Assembly: GCA_017435565.1 (NCBI GenBank)
Contig: JAFSEU010000006.1
Location: 1 to 64,000 of the forward strand
Origin: Oscillospiraceae bacterium
GTDB lineage: Bacteria; Bacillota; Clostridia; Oscillospirales; Ruminococcaceae
Reading direction: 5' to 3'
DNA length: 64,000 nt
Under the pieces are notes generated by a model, which saw only the letters and a list, made by a program, of their open reading frames with translations, had not been told where the DNA came from and did not search any database. Each line of letters begins with the position of its first letter. The first letter of the stretch is position 1. Both the position numbers and the translations under genes were made by a program. Below are positions 28,512 to 36,194 of the stretch, piece after piece.

Positions 28512-28841
28512 TCAGACTCCTTTCTGTAATGATGAATTTGATATTGTCACGATTCTGTCAAGACCTGACAAAAGCATTACCTTTTGAATTTCGGGAGAAA
28601 CGTTTTTAACAATCACCCTTCCGCCGCAGGCATTCATAGACTTGCATCTTCCCATAACCAGACCGATTCCCGAACTGTCCATGAAACTGACACCCGAAAA
28701 GTCCATTTCCAAAAGACTTGGCGCATTTTTTACAATCGAAATATCAATTTCGCTGCGAATTTCTTTGGCGCTGTGGTGATCAATTTCACCGCTTAAAAAT
28801 GCAACAAGCCTGTCCTTTTTTGCATTGATTAAAACCGGCAT
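28512..28841 (-). CDS. spoIIAA: Anti-sigma F factor antagonist
   Basis: STAS-domain anti-anti-sigma factor; when dephosphorylated by SpoIIE it takes SpoIIAB away from sigma-F. 109 residues. The phosphorylatable serine lies in FMDSSGIGLVMGR. First gene of the operon, behind GAGGAAG. I could not find a convincing sigma-H promoter or Spo0A box upstream, although such control is expected from the family. Confidence 0.95.
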   Translation of the reverse strand: MPVLINAKKDRLVAFLSGEIDHHSAKEIRSEIDISIVKNAPSLLEMDFSGVSFMDSSGIGLVMGRCKSMNACGGRVIVKNVSPEIQKVMLLSGLDRIVTISNSSLQKGV

Positions 28842-28985
28842 TTTACTTCCTCTTTTCTGATTTGATATTATGTTTTACAGCTGAAAAAATACAATAATTT
28901 TCATAGAATTAACTGCAAATTTACATTTTTTACTAAAACATATGTTATATTTGACATATAGATTGATTTTACGGAGGAAATTATT

Positions 28986-29981
28986 ATGAGTGCAACCATC
29001 AAAGATGTAGCTAAAGCCGCAGGCGTTTCCGTAGCGACCGTTTCACGAGTTCTCAATAACAACGCAAACGTTTCGGAAGGAACCGCACTGCTTGTAAATA
29101 ATACCATAAAGGAGCTTGGATACAGCCCGAATTTCCTTGGTCGTAACCTGCGAAAATGCGAAACAAACGTAATCCTTGCAATTATCCCTTCAGCTGAACA
29201 TACGTTTTACAGCGAAATTCTGCGAGGTATGCAGGTCAAGGCTGCCGAGCTGGGTTATGATATTCTTATTTCAACCAGCAACAGTAATGAGACCACAGAG
29301 CAGCATCTGCTCAATATGCTTTACAATCGAACTGTTGATGCGGTAATTCTTCTCGGAACAAGGCTTTCGGCTGAAACTTTGAGCGACCTTAATAATAAAT
29401 ATTGTGTGACACTTTGCTGCGAAAGGGTTGAAAACGCCGACCTTGTTACTGTCACAGTTGATGACTGTGCTGCTGCCTTTGATGCAGTTACCTGCCTTAT
29501 CAAAAAAGGCCACAGAAACATTGGTATGATTTCAACACAGGGTAACGCACTTTCATCAAAGGACCGCGAAAAAGGATATCGCGACGCACTGGAATATAAT
29601 GGAATTGAAATCCGAGAGGACTATATATACAGAGGCAGCTACGACTACCGCGACGGTGGTTATGCTGTTGAACAGTTTATGAAGCTTGATAAAAAGCCTA
29701 CTGCAATCTTTGCTGTTTCCGATATGCTTGCAGCCGGTGCGGTAAATAAAGCAATTAAGCTTGGACTTAATGTAGGAAGCGAGTTTTCAATCATCGGATT
29801 TGACAACCTGTTTTTATGCGAAATTGTAAGACCCAGCATTTCAACAATTGAACAATCCTGCTATCTTATCGGCAGCATTGCTGTTGAAAAGACAATTGCC
29901 AATCTTGCCACTCCGCACAAATACAGCGGAAGATTTATAATCGACCACAAACTTATTCTGCGCCAATCAACGGGCGACTGA
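28986..29981 (+). CDS. LacI-family transcriptional repressor
   Basis: 331 residues. N-terminal HTH TIKDVAKAAGVSVATVSRVLN (first about 25 residues) with the hinge helix after it, then a periplasmic-binding-protein-like effector domain ending in the usual FIIDHKLILRQST dimer region. Probably senses a sugar or nucleoside. GGAGG precedes the ATG. No sugar gene is adjacent; the next gene is a ROK-type repressor on the same strand, so targets are likely elsewhere. Effector unknown. Confidence 0.9.
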   Translation: MSATIKDVAKAAGVSVATVSRVLNNNANVSEGTALLVNNTIKELGYSPNFLGRNLRKCETNVILAIIPSAEHTFYSEILRGMQVKAAELGYDILISTSNSNETTEQHLLNMLYNRTVDAVILLGTRLSAETLSDLNNKYCVTLCCERVENADLVTVTVDDCAAAFDAVTCLIKKGHRNIGMISTQGNALSSKDREKGYRDALEYNGIEIREDYIYRGSYDYRDGGYAVEQFMKLDKKPTAIFAVSDMLAAGAVNKAIKLGLNVGSEFSIIGFDNLFLCEIVRPSISTIEQSCYLIGSIAVEKTIANLATPHKYSGRFIIDHKLILRQSTGD

Positions 29982-30139
29982 GATTTGATATAATTCTATC
30001 ACCTAATGGACAAGAAAATTGTCAAAAGAAATAACATATTTAAATTTTATTGTTTGTTCACCGATATTTTTCACGGTTTTATCATTTCAATGCTATGATG
30101 AATGTAGGTAAAAAAACAAAACTGTAATGTGGTGTTTAA

Positions 30140-31342
30140 ATGGAAAAAATAGGAATCGGCAGAATTACATTAAAAAAACAGACACGAGCAAATGTGCTCA
30201 AAATAATAAAGAATGAAGGTCCCATTTCAAGGGTTGATATTGCGGCACGCCTCGGATTGACAAGGGCTGCCATCACCATTATTTCCGATGATCTTATTTC
30301 AGCAGGATTGATTTCGGAAATTGGCTCTAACATTCGTGAAGGTAAAAAAGCACAGGGTCGCAGAAAAGTTCTTCTTGATATCAATGCAAATTTCAAATTT
30401 GCATTCGGTATTTTCGTAAACTCAAACCATATCAGTATGGGACTTTCGACCCTTTGCGGTGACTCACTCGACAAAATCAACTATGAACTCAAACCCGGTG
30501 AATATACACTAAATGGGTTTGTTGACATGGTTAAAAATACTTTCAATCAGCTTCTTACAGGAAATTATCTGGAACAGGAAAAAATTATAGGCATAGGTGT
30601 CGGATGTGACGACAGCTTTGCTGACGCAATCGGAATTGACACTACAAATTGCCAGTCAATAATTGCAAAAGCATTACACGAAGCAATGGATATGCCAGTT
30701 TGCGTCGAATATGCAAATCTCACTCTTGCTCTTGCAAACATATACTTTCCTGAAAAGCACGATGACATTGTAGTGAGTGATGCAATATTTCTTCAATGCT
30801 CAAAGCGCTTTGGTATGATCGAATTTTCCGGCACAAATAATTCAATTGAAATGAAGAACGACTGGACGTATATCGATGATTATGTAATTAATTTCAACGG
30901 GAGAAAATGCGAAGGATGCGTTCAAGGTTCACTTTCGGCTGAAATTTCATATGATGCGGTGCGGCAAAAAATTTCTGAACAATGCCCGGAAATCAACAGC
31001 GAGATTGTCGAAATGATTCTGCAAGGATACAACTCAGAAAGTGTTCAAAAAGCAATTGATACAAAAAACGAATGTATTGAGATGTTCGCAACATTTCTAT
31101 TCAATCTTGCGCAAACAAAAAAAGTGCAGAAAATTATTCTGCACAAATTTCATTTTTCTGATTTTGACTATGTATATCTGATAAAATATCTTGAAACAAA
31201 GTTTTCGGAAAGCAACGCCGCTTCACTGATATCAAAGAGCCGAATCAATGAAAGCTATTCCTTTCTTGGCGGATGCGCCATAGCAGTCAGAGAGTTTTTT
31301 GTCGAATGCGGTGGCCTTGATTTAAAGGTCAAATCAAAATAA
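30140..31342 (+). CDS. ROK-family-like transcriptional regulator
   Basis: 400 residues. N-terminal winged HTH (KQTRANVLKIIKNEGPISRVDIAARLGLTRA split over about residues 12-45, as in NagC/XylR-type repressors) joined to a ROK-like ATPase-fold domain. That domain is degenerate: IGIGVGCDDSFADA stands where ROK proteins have a GxxxPG glycine motif, and the zinc motif is reduced to GRKCEGCVQGSLS. Sugar-kinase activity is therefore unlikely; it is probably a sugar-responsive repressor. No sugar operon is adjacent. A strong terminator follows. Confidence 0.8.
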   Translation: MEKIGIGRITLKKQTRANVLKIIKNEGPISRVDIAARLGLTRAAITIISDDLISAGLISEIGSNIREGKKAQGRRKVLLDINANFKFAFGIFVNSNHISMGLSTLCGDSLDKINYELKPGEYTLNGFVDMVKNTFNQLLTGNYLEQEKIIGIGVGCDDSFADAIGIDTTNCQSIIAKALHEAMDMPVCVEYANLTLALANIYFPEKHDDIVVSDAIFLQCSKRFGMIEFSGTNNSIEMKNDWTYIDDYVINFNGRKCEGCVQGSLSAEISYDAVRQKISEQCPEINSEIVEMILQGYNSESVQKAIDTKNECIEMFATFLFNLAQTKKVQKIILHKFHFSDFDYVYLIKYLETKFSESNAASLISKSRINESYSFLGGCAIAVREFFVECGGLDLKVKSK

Positions 31343-31354
31343 CTTAATATAAAA

Positions 31355-31387
31355 AATGCCTGAGAAGCAAATAGCTTCTCAGGCATT
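31355..31387. terminator. Bidirectional terminator between the ROK regulator and the pur-region operon
   Basis: Perfect 14-base-pair stem (AATGCCTGAGAAGC / GCTTCTCAGGCATT) with a 5-base loop and A/T-rich flanks on both sides, at a convergent junction. Confidence 0.88.
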
Positions 31388-31397
31388 CTTATTTATA

Positions 31398-31952
31398 TTA
31401 TTCAGCAATTACAGTAATAAACCTTGCTTTTTTGTCACCTACACACCGCTGCCCGTGAGGCAAAGTCGGATTGAAATAAATCGAATCGCCGGGATTGAGT
31501 ATAAATTCTTCTTTATCAAACACAACAGCAATGCTTCCTTCAAGACACATATTGAACTCCTGACCGGAATGTGAAACAAGCTCAGCGTGGTCATCGGAAG
31601 GCTCTAATGTTACAAGAAGCGGCTGCATAATCTTTTTGCCGTATCTGAAGGCAAGATCCTCATAGCGATATCCGGGATATCTGCTGATAGTTTTTCCTTC
31701 GCCCCTTCTTACTATGTGATAGGTATCAAGCCTTGCGGGAACACCGGTAACTATCTCATTAAAATCAACACCGAATTTATGAGCAATTGCATAGAGCACG
31801 CTAATTGGAATATCCTCGCCATTTTCTTCATACTTTTTGTAAACTTCCAATTCAACGCCCAATTCCGAAGCAAGCTGTTCCTGCGTATATCCGCAGACAT
31901 CACGAAGCTCAGCAACACGTCTGGCAATATCCAACAAATTATTGTTCATCAT
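31398..31952 (-). CDS. XRE-type HTH regulator with C-terminal cupin domain
   Basis: About 184 residues. N-terminal lambda-repressor-like HTH (RVAELRDVCGYTQEQLASELG) and a C-terminal cupin barrel (HSGQEFNMCLEGSIAVVF, LNPGDSIYFNPTLPHG). This architecture is known for small-molecule-responsive regulators, e.g. PuuR-like. ATG codons exist at 31958, 31952 and 31949; AGGAAG is best spaced for 31952. It overlaps the preceding membrane-protein gene and is the last gene of the alaS-pur transcript. Ligand and targets unknown. Confidence 0.8.
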   Translation of the reverse strand: MMNNNLLDIARRVAELRDVCGYTQEQLASELGVELEVYKKYEENGEDIPISVLYAIAHKFGVDFNEIVTGVPARLDTYHIVRRGEGKTISRYPGYRYEDLAFRYGKKIMQPLLVTLEPSDDHAELVSHSGQEFNMCLEGSIAVVFDKEEFILNPGDSIYFNPTLPHGQRCVGDKKARFITVIAE

Positions 31953-32613
31953 TATCATCTCTTCCTTCTAAAGAATCTTTTCTTTGTTTTTCATTGAGAA
32001 CAAAGCCTTTTTTCTCATCAAAGCTCAATGCTTCAACAACCATATCGCCCGAAGCAAGTTTATTGTACATATATCCGTTAAGCCAGATGAGTGCAATCGC
32101 ATTTGAAAGTACGCTGTAATAAATCTGAAATTTGAAAATGCACCAAAGTGCTATCGGCAGAATCAGCGCAATCATAACAGCAATCAACGAAGCAATTCGC
32201 AGACCGTCAAAGCAATAATCAAGCCTTGAATACGAATAAAGCATAACTGCACTAAACAGCATATGCAAAACTATAAGAACAACACTTTGTCTATTATAAA
32301 TGCTTTGAAAGATCACGCCAAAGTCACACAGCATAATTATCAGCTCGGCAACGCAATATACAGAAATCATAGCCTTGAAGGGTTTTGAATTTGCCAAAAG
32401 TATATCATATGCAATTGTATAAGCGAACAAAAAGACAAATCCAATGATTTCAAACGGCATTACTCCGAATTCGCCTGCAGTTTCTAATGCGGTTGACGCA
32501 GTAGTTGATGCAATCAGATAATAGCACAACCCAAGAAAAATGAACAGCAAAAATGAAAAATTTGCCAAAACTCCAAATAAGGTTGCGGTCTGAATATTTA
32601 TATGTTTATTCAT
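31939..32613 (-). CDS. Multi-pass membrane protein of unknown function
   Basis: 224 residues with about six hydrophobic helices and a charged cytoplasmic tail (DEKKGFVLNEKQRKDSLEG). No motif I recognise. It follows purD by 18 bases and its end overlaps the XRE-cupin gene by about 14 to 20 bases, so it probably works with that regulator. Its ribosome site (TTGGTGA) is weak, suggesting coupling to purD translation. Confidence 0.6.
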   Translation of the reverse strand: MNKHINIQTATLFGVLANFSFLLFIFLGLCYYLIASTTASTALETAGEFGVMPFEIIGFVFLFAYTIAYDILLANSKPFKAMISVYCVAELIIMLCDFGVIFQSIYNRQSVVLIVLHMLFSAVMLYSYSRLDYCFDGLRIASLIAVMIALILPIALWCIFKFQIYYSVLSNAIALIWLNGYMYNKLASGDMVVEALSFDEKKGFVLNEKQRKDSLEGRDDNDEQ

Positions 32614-32631
32614 ATTTCACCAATCAAACGG

Positions 32632-33915
32632 TCAGTTTTTGAAGCAGAGTGCTCGCTGACCGATATCATTTCTGTAATGTGCCTTATCAAAGTCAATCGA
32701 TTTTACGGCAGCGTAGGCATTATCAAGCGCAGACTGCAAATCCTCGCCTGTTGATGTAACACCAAGAACACGTCCTCCTGCGGTTAAAAATTTATCATCA
32801 GCAAATTTTGTTCCCGCATGATAAACAAATGCACCTTGACACTGACCCTTTGCGTCAAGCCCGGATATTTCCTTGCCGGATTCATACTTTACAGGATATC
32901 CGCCGCTTGCCATTACAACACAGGCGCAAGAATCATTCTTCCACTTGACGTCGATTTCAGAAAGCTTCCCATCACAAATGCTGAGCATAATATCAACAAG
33001 ATCGGTATCGAGAAGAGGCAGAACCACCTGTGCTTCAGGGTCTCCGAAGCGGCAGTTGTACTCAATTACCTTCATACCGTTGGGAGTAGCCATAAGACCG
33101 AAATACAAGCATCCGGTAAAAGGTCGTCCCTCTGATTTGAGGGCATTTATTGTAGGATAAATAATAGTTTCGAGTGCTTCTTTTGCTCTCTCATCAGTAT
33201 AGCAGGGATTGGGGGCAATTGTACCCATACCACCAGTATTCAATCCCTCATCATTATCATAAGCACGCTTGTGATCCATTGAAGAAATCATCGGAACAAC
33301 TGTATTTCCATCGGTAAAGCTTAAAACAGAAATTTCGGGCCCTGTCAAAAACTCCTCAATAACGACTTTGCTTCCGCTTTCACCAAAGACCTTATCTTCC
33401 ATAATATTCTTAACAGCATCAACAGCCTCATCAAGGTTTTGTGCAATGATTACGCCCTTTCCGAGTGCCAAGCCATCAGCCTTTACAACTGTTGGAAACT
33501 TATTCTGTTCCTTTAGATACGCGATTGCTGCATCGGCATTATCAAATGTTTCGTATGCAGCAGTTGGAATATTGTATTTTTTCATAAGGTCTTTTGAGAA
33601 AACCTTACTGCCCTCAATAATTGCTGCATTTGCCTTAGGTCCGAAGGTTTTAAAGCCCAAATCATTCAGTCTGTCAACAAGACCCATAACAAGAGGATCA
33701 TCGGGTGCTACTACAACAAGGTCGGGATCAAGCTCTTTCGCAAGCTCGCAAATGCTGTCAAGGTCAGTAGCTTTAATCTCAGGAAAGCACTCTGCATAAC
33801 GTGAAATGCCGCCGTTACCGGGTGCACACCAGATTTTTTCGCACTTTTCGCTCTCACTGAGCTTCATAATAATGGCGTGCTCACGTCCGCCGCCGCCTAT
33901 TACCAATATATTCAT
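32632..33915 (-). CDS. purD: Phosphoribosylamine-glycine ligase (GAR synthetase)
   Basis: Second step of purine synthesis: ATP-dependent joining of glycine to phosphoribosylamine. 427 residues, ATP-grasp fold. NILVIGGGGREHAI at the N-terminus, KADGLALGKGVI, STGGMGTIAPNP and the C-terminal ATP-grasp motif VIEYNCRFGDPEAQV. The start is the ATG at 33915 behind GAGGAG; an upstream in-frame ATG at 33942 overlaps purH and lacks a spaced ribosome site. Follows the AICAR transformylase by 23 bases. Confidence 0.96.
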   Translation of the reverse strand: MNILVIGGGGREHAIIMKLSESEKCEKIWCAPGNGGISRYAECFPEIKATDLDSICELAKELDPDLVVVAPDDPLVMGLVDRLNDLGFKTFGPKANAAIIEGSKVFSKDLMKKYNIPTAAYETFDNADAAIAYLKEQNKFPTVVKADGLALGKGVIIAQNLDEAVDAVKNIMEDKVFGESGSKVVIEEFLTGPEISVLSFTDGNTVVPMISSMDHKRAYDNDEGLNTGGMGTIAPNPCYTDERAKEALETIIYPTINALKSEGRPFTGCLYFGLMATPNGMKVIEYNCRFGDPEAQVVLPLLDTDLVDIMLSICDGKLSEIDVKWKNDSCACVVMASGGYPVKYESGKEISGLDAKGQCQGAFVYHAGTKFADDKFLTAGGRVLGVTSTGEDLQSALDNAYAAVKSIDFDKAHYRNDIGQRALCFKN

Positions 33916-33938
33916 AAGAATACTCCTCGAAAATATAA

Positions 33939-35117
33939 TCAATGATGGAACAATCTGATTCCTGTAAATGCCATTGCAATGTTATACTTATTACAGGTAT
34001 CGATAACATTATCATCTCTGATAGAGCCGCCGGGCTGAGCGATATATTCTACGCCGCTTTTCTTAGCTCTTTCAATGTTGTCACCAAACGGGAAGAATGC
34101 ATCAGAACCGAGGCAAACGCCTGTATTCTTATCAAGCCATTCACGTTTTGCTTCACGCGTAAACACCTCGGGCTTAGTTTTGAAAATCTTCTGCCACTCG
34201 CCTTCTCTGAGTACATCTTCATATTCATCAGAAATATAAACATCGATTGCGTTGTCACGGTCAGCTCTGCGGATTGAATCAATAAATTCAAGTCCCATAA
34301 CCTGCGGGGACTGGCGAAGCCACCAGTTATCAGCCTTCTGACCTGCAAGTCTTGTGCAGTGAATTCTTGACTGTTGACCTGCGCCGATACCTACAGCCTG
34401 TCCGTTCTTGACATAGCAGACTGAGTTTGACTGTGTATATTTAAGAGTAATAAGCGAAATCAGCAAATCACGCTTTTTATCTTCAGGAATTTCTTTGTTA
34501 TCGGTAACAATATTTGAAAGCAGTTCAGTATTGATATCAAGGTCGTTTCTGCCCTGTTCAAAAGTAATGCCGAAAACCTGCTTGCGCTCGATCTTTTCGG
34601 GAACATATGAAGCATCAATCTTGATAATATTATATGTACCCTTACGCTTTGACTTCAAAATTTCAAGAGCCTCATCAGTATAATCGGGAGCGATTACACC
34701 GTCGGAAACCTCACGCTGAATCATAAGTGCAGTTGACTTGTCACAGCAATCGGAAAGAGCAATAAAATCGCCGTAGCTGCTCATTCTGTCAGCACCTCTT
34801 GCCCTAGCATAGGCACAAGCTAATTCGGAAAGCTCACCCAAATCATCAACCCAGTAGATTTTCTTAAGAGTATCGTCAAGAGGCAAGCCAACAGCTGCAC
34901 CTGCGGGCGAAACGTGCTTAAACGAGGTTGCGGCACACATTCCCGTAGCTTTTTTGAGCTCGGAAACGAGCTGCCAGCCGTTGAATGCATCAAGCAGATT
35001 TATATATCCGGGGTTGCCATTCAATACTGTAATGGGCAAATCAGCATTTTCGCAGAAAATGCGAGAAGGCTTCTGATTGGGGTTACAGCCGTATTTTAAC
35101 TGCATATCTTTTGACAT
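33939..35117 (-). CDS. purH: AICAR transformylase, single-domain form (PurH without IMP cyclohydrolase)
   Basis: Transfers a formyl group from 10-formyl-THF to AICAR, giving FAICAR. 392 residues: only the transformylase part. The N-terminal IMP cyclohydrolase domain of the usual 510-530-residue PurH is missing. Recognisable motifs: LKYGCNPNQKPSRIF, ATSFKHVSPAGAAVG with the catalytic Lys-His, VGIGAGQQSRIHCTRLAG, SDAFFPFGDNIERA, QPGGSIRDD and a final AFTGIRLFHH. The missing cyclisation is supplied by purO two genes upstream. AGGAGGAC precedes the ATG. Its substrate also arises from hisF. Confidence 0.93.
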   Translation of the reverse strand: MSKDMQLKYGCNPNQKPSRIFCENADLPITVLNGNPGYINLLDAFNGWQLVSELKKATGMCAATSFKHVSPAGAAVGLPLDDTLKKIYWVDDLGELSELACAYARARGADRMSSYGDFIALSDCCDKSTALMIQREVSDGVIAPDYTDEALEILKSKRKGTYNIIKIDASYVPEKIERKQVFGITFEQGRNDLDINTELLSNIVTDNKEIPEDKKRDLLISLITLKYTQSNSVCYVKNGQAVGIGAGQQSRIHCTRLAGQKADNWWLRQSPQVMGLEFIDSIRRADRDNAIDVYISDEYEDVLREGEWQKIFKTKPEVFTREAKREWLDKNTGVCLGSDAFFPFGDNIERAKKSGVEYIAQPGGSIRDDNVIDTCNKYNIAMAFTGIRLFHH

Positions 35118-35159
35118 AAAAATAGTCCTCCTGAAATTTTATGAATAACAGCAAGATGA

Positions 35160-35432
35160 TTATTCTTGCACATCTTGCGGATTTTCTTTTTTTCTATGGG
35201 ATTTGATTTTTCTGATTAACAGGCACAACCCACCCGCAGCGCCGCTCAGCAAACCGACCGCAAGACTGCCTTCAACAATACCGACTAATATAGCTTTTGG
35301 CAGATCATCCGGAGGGCACGGCCCGTTAAGTGCAATATAGACGTTTTTAACAATAAAAAAAGCAAAGACTAAAAAGCATAATGCAAAAATCAGTATCATA
35401 ATAGCGGCGCTTTTTAACACATTCTTATTCAT
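35160..35432 (-). CDS. Small two-helix membrane protein of unknown function
   Basis: 90 residues with two hydrophobic helices (about residues 9-32 and 48-72) joined by a short loop with CPPDD, and a basic tail (RKIKSHRKKEN). No known family. A good ribosome site (AAGGAGG) and short gaps of 36 and 42 bases to purO and purH indicate it is a real gene in the same transcript. A link to purine transport is conceivable but unsupported. Confidence 0.6.
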   Translation of the reverse strand: MNKNVLKSAAIMILIFALCFLVFAFFIVKNVYIALNGPCPPDDLPKAILVGIVEGSLAVGLLSGAAGGLCLLIRKIKSHRKKENPQDVQE

Positions 35433-35468
35433 ATTAAAGCGCCTCCTTATGATGCAATAAGCTAATCA

Positions 35469-36176
35469 TTATTTGTTTTTATTGATAATTCTTGTATCGG
35501 TCTCTCCGTTTTCAAGGTTGATATATCTGACAAACAAAGACACTTTGTTATCATCGTTAAGGCTTTCCCAAAGCATATTTGAAAAGCTGTCGATATCACC
35601 TTCAATAGCAATTTCAGTAGGCTCGCCTTCATATGAGGGAAGCGGATTTCCGTCACACATATATGTATGAATGAAATGACCTACACCTGCCATAGCATTT
35701 GTATAGCTGAAGCAATATCTTCTGCACTGCGAAGGGTCGCCATTTGCACTCTTGAGAATAGAAAGAGCGTAATTGAAATCGCCACTTTCCTGCTTGATAA
35801 TGCCCGAAATTCGAGGTGTATAGTTAGGAGCATCGGGCTCAAACTCTCTTGTTCTGAGTGCCTGCTCAAAGGTGAACTGCTGGTTCATAAGATTATAGAT
35901 TGTGTCGGTCTGGTCGCCGTTTGTGACAATTGTCTTATTTCCCAGAACACGAACAGGATAGTAAATTATCAAGCTCGGGTCTGTAAGCTTGCTTTCATCA
36001 AAAGCTTTTGTGCGCATATCAAGACCTTCAGCAACAAAAACTCTGTTTCTGCTGTTTTCGCTTCTGCCCATAATAAAATATGCAGTAACAGCGCTTTTGC
36101 CGTCGGCGCTTTTGCCGATGACAATGCCTCTTCCGGGATATTCATTCGCTTTCAAAATGTCAGCAATATTCTTCAT
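35469..36176 (-). CDS. purO: IMP cyclohydrolase, PurO-like
   Basis: 235 residues matching the archaeal-type IMP cyclohydrolase family (PF07826-like), which closes FAICAR to IMP. Near the N-terminus YPGRGIVIGKSADGKSAVTAY and FIMGRSENSRNRVF carry the conserved Gly-Arg-Ser-x-x-Ser-Arg-Asn-Arg pattern. Later YTPRISG and the SYTNAMAGVGHFIHTY stretch are also typical. This enzyme replaces the cyclohydrolase domain missing from the neighbouring purH. It starts 18 bases after alaS behind GGAGGAAT. Assignment rests on motif pattern and the complementary gap in purH. Confidence 0.85.
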   Translation of the reverse strand: MKNIADILKANEYPGRGIVIGKSADGKSAVTAYFIMGRSENSRNRVFVAEGLDMRTKAFDESKLTDPSLIIYYPVRVLGNKTIVTNGDQTDTIYNLMNQQFTFEQALRTREFEPDAPNYTPRISGIIKQESGDFNYALSILKSANGDPSQCRRYCFSYTNAMAGVGHFIHTYMCDGNPLPSYEGEPTEIAIEGDIDSFSNMLWESLNDDNKVSLFVRYINLENGETDTRIINKNK

Positions 36177-36194
36177 AAGATATTCCTCCCAAAT

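Noticed and set aside
28951-28956. TTGACA in front of the LacI-type gene as a -35 box
   Set aside because: No -10 hexamer at 16-18 bases; that position is occupied by the ribosome-binding site.
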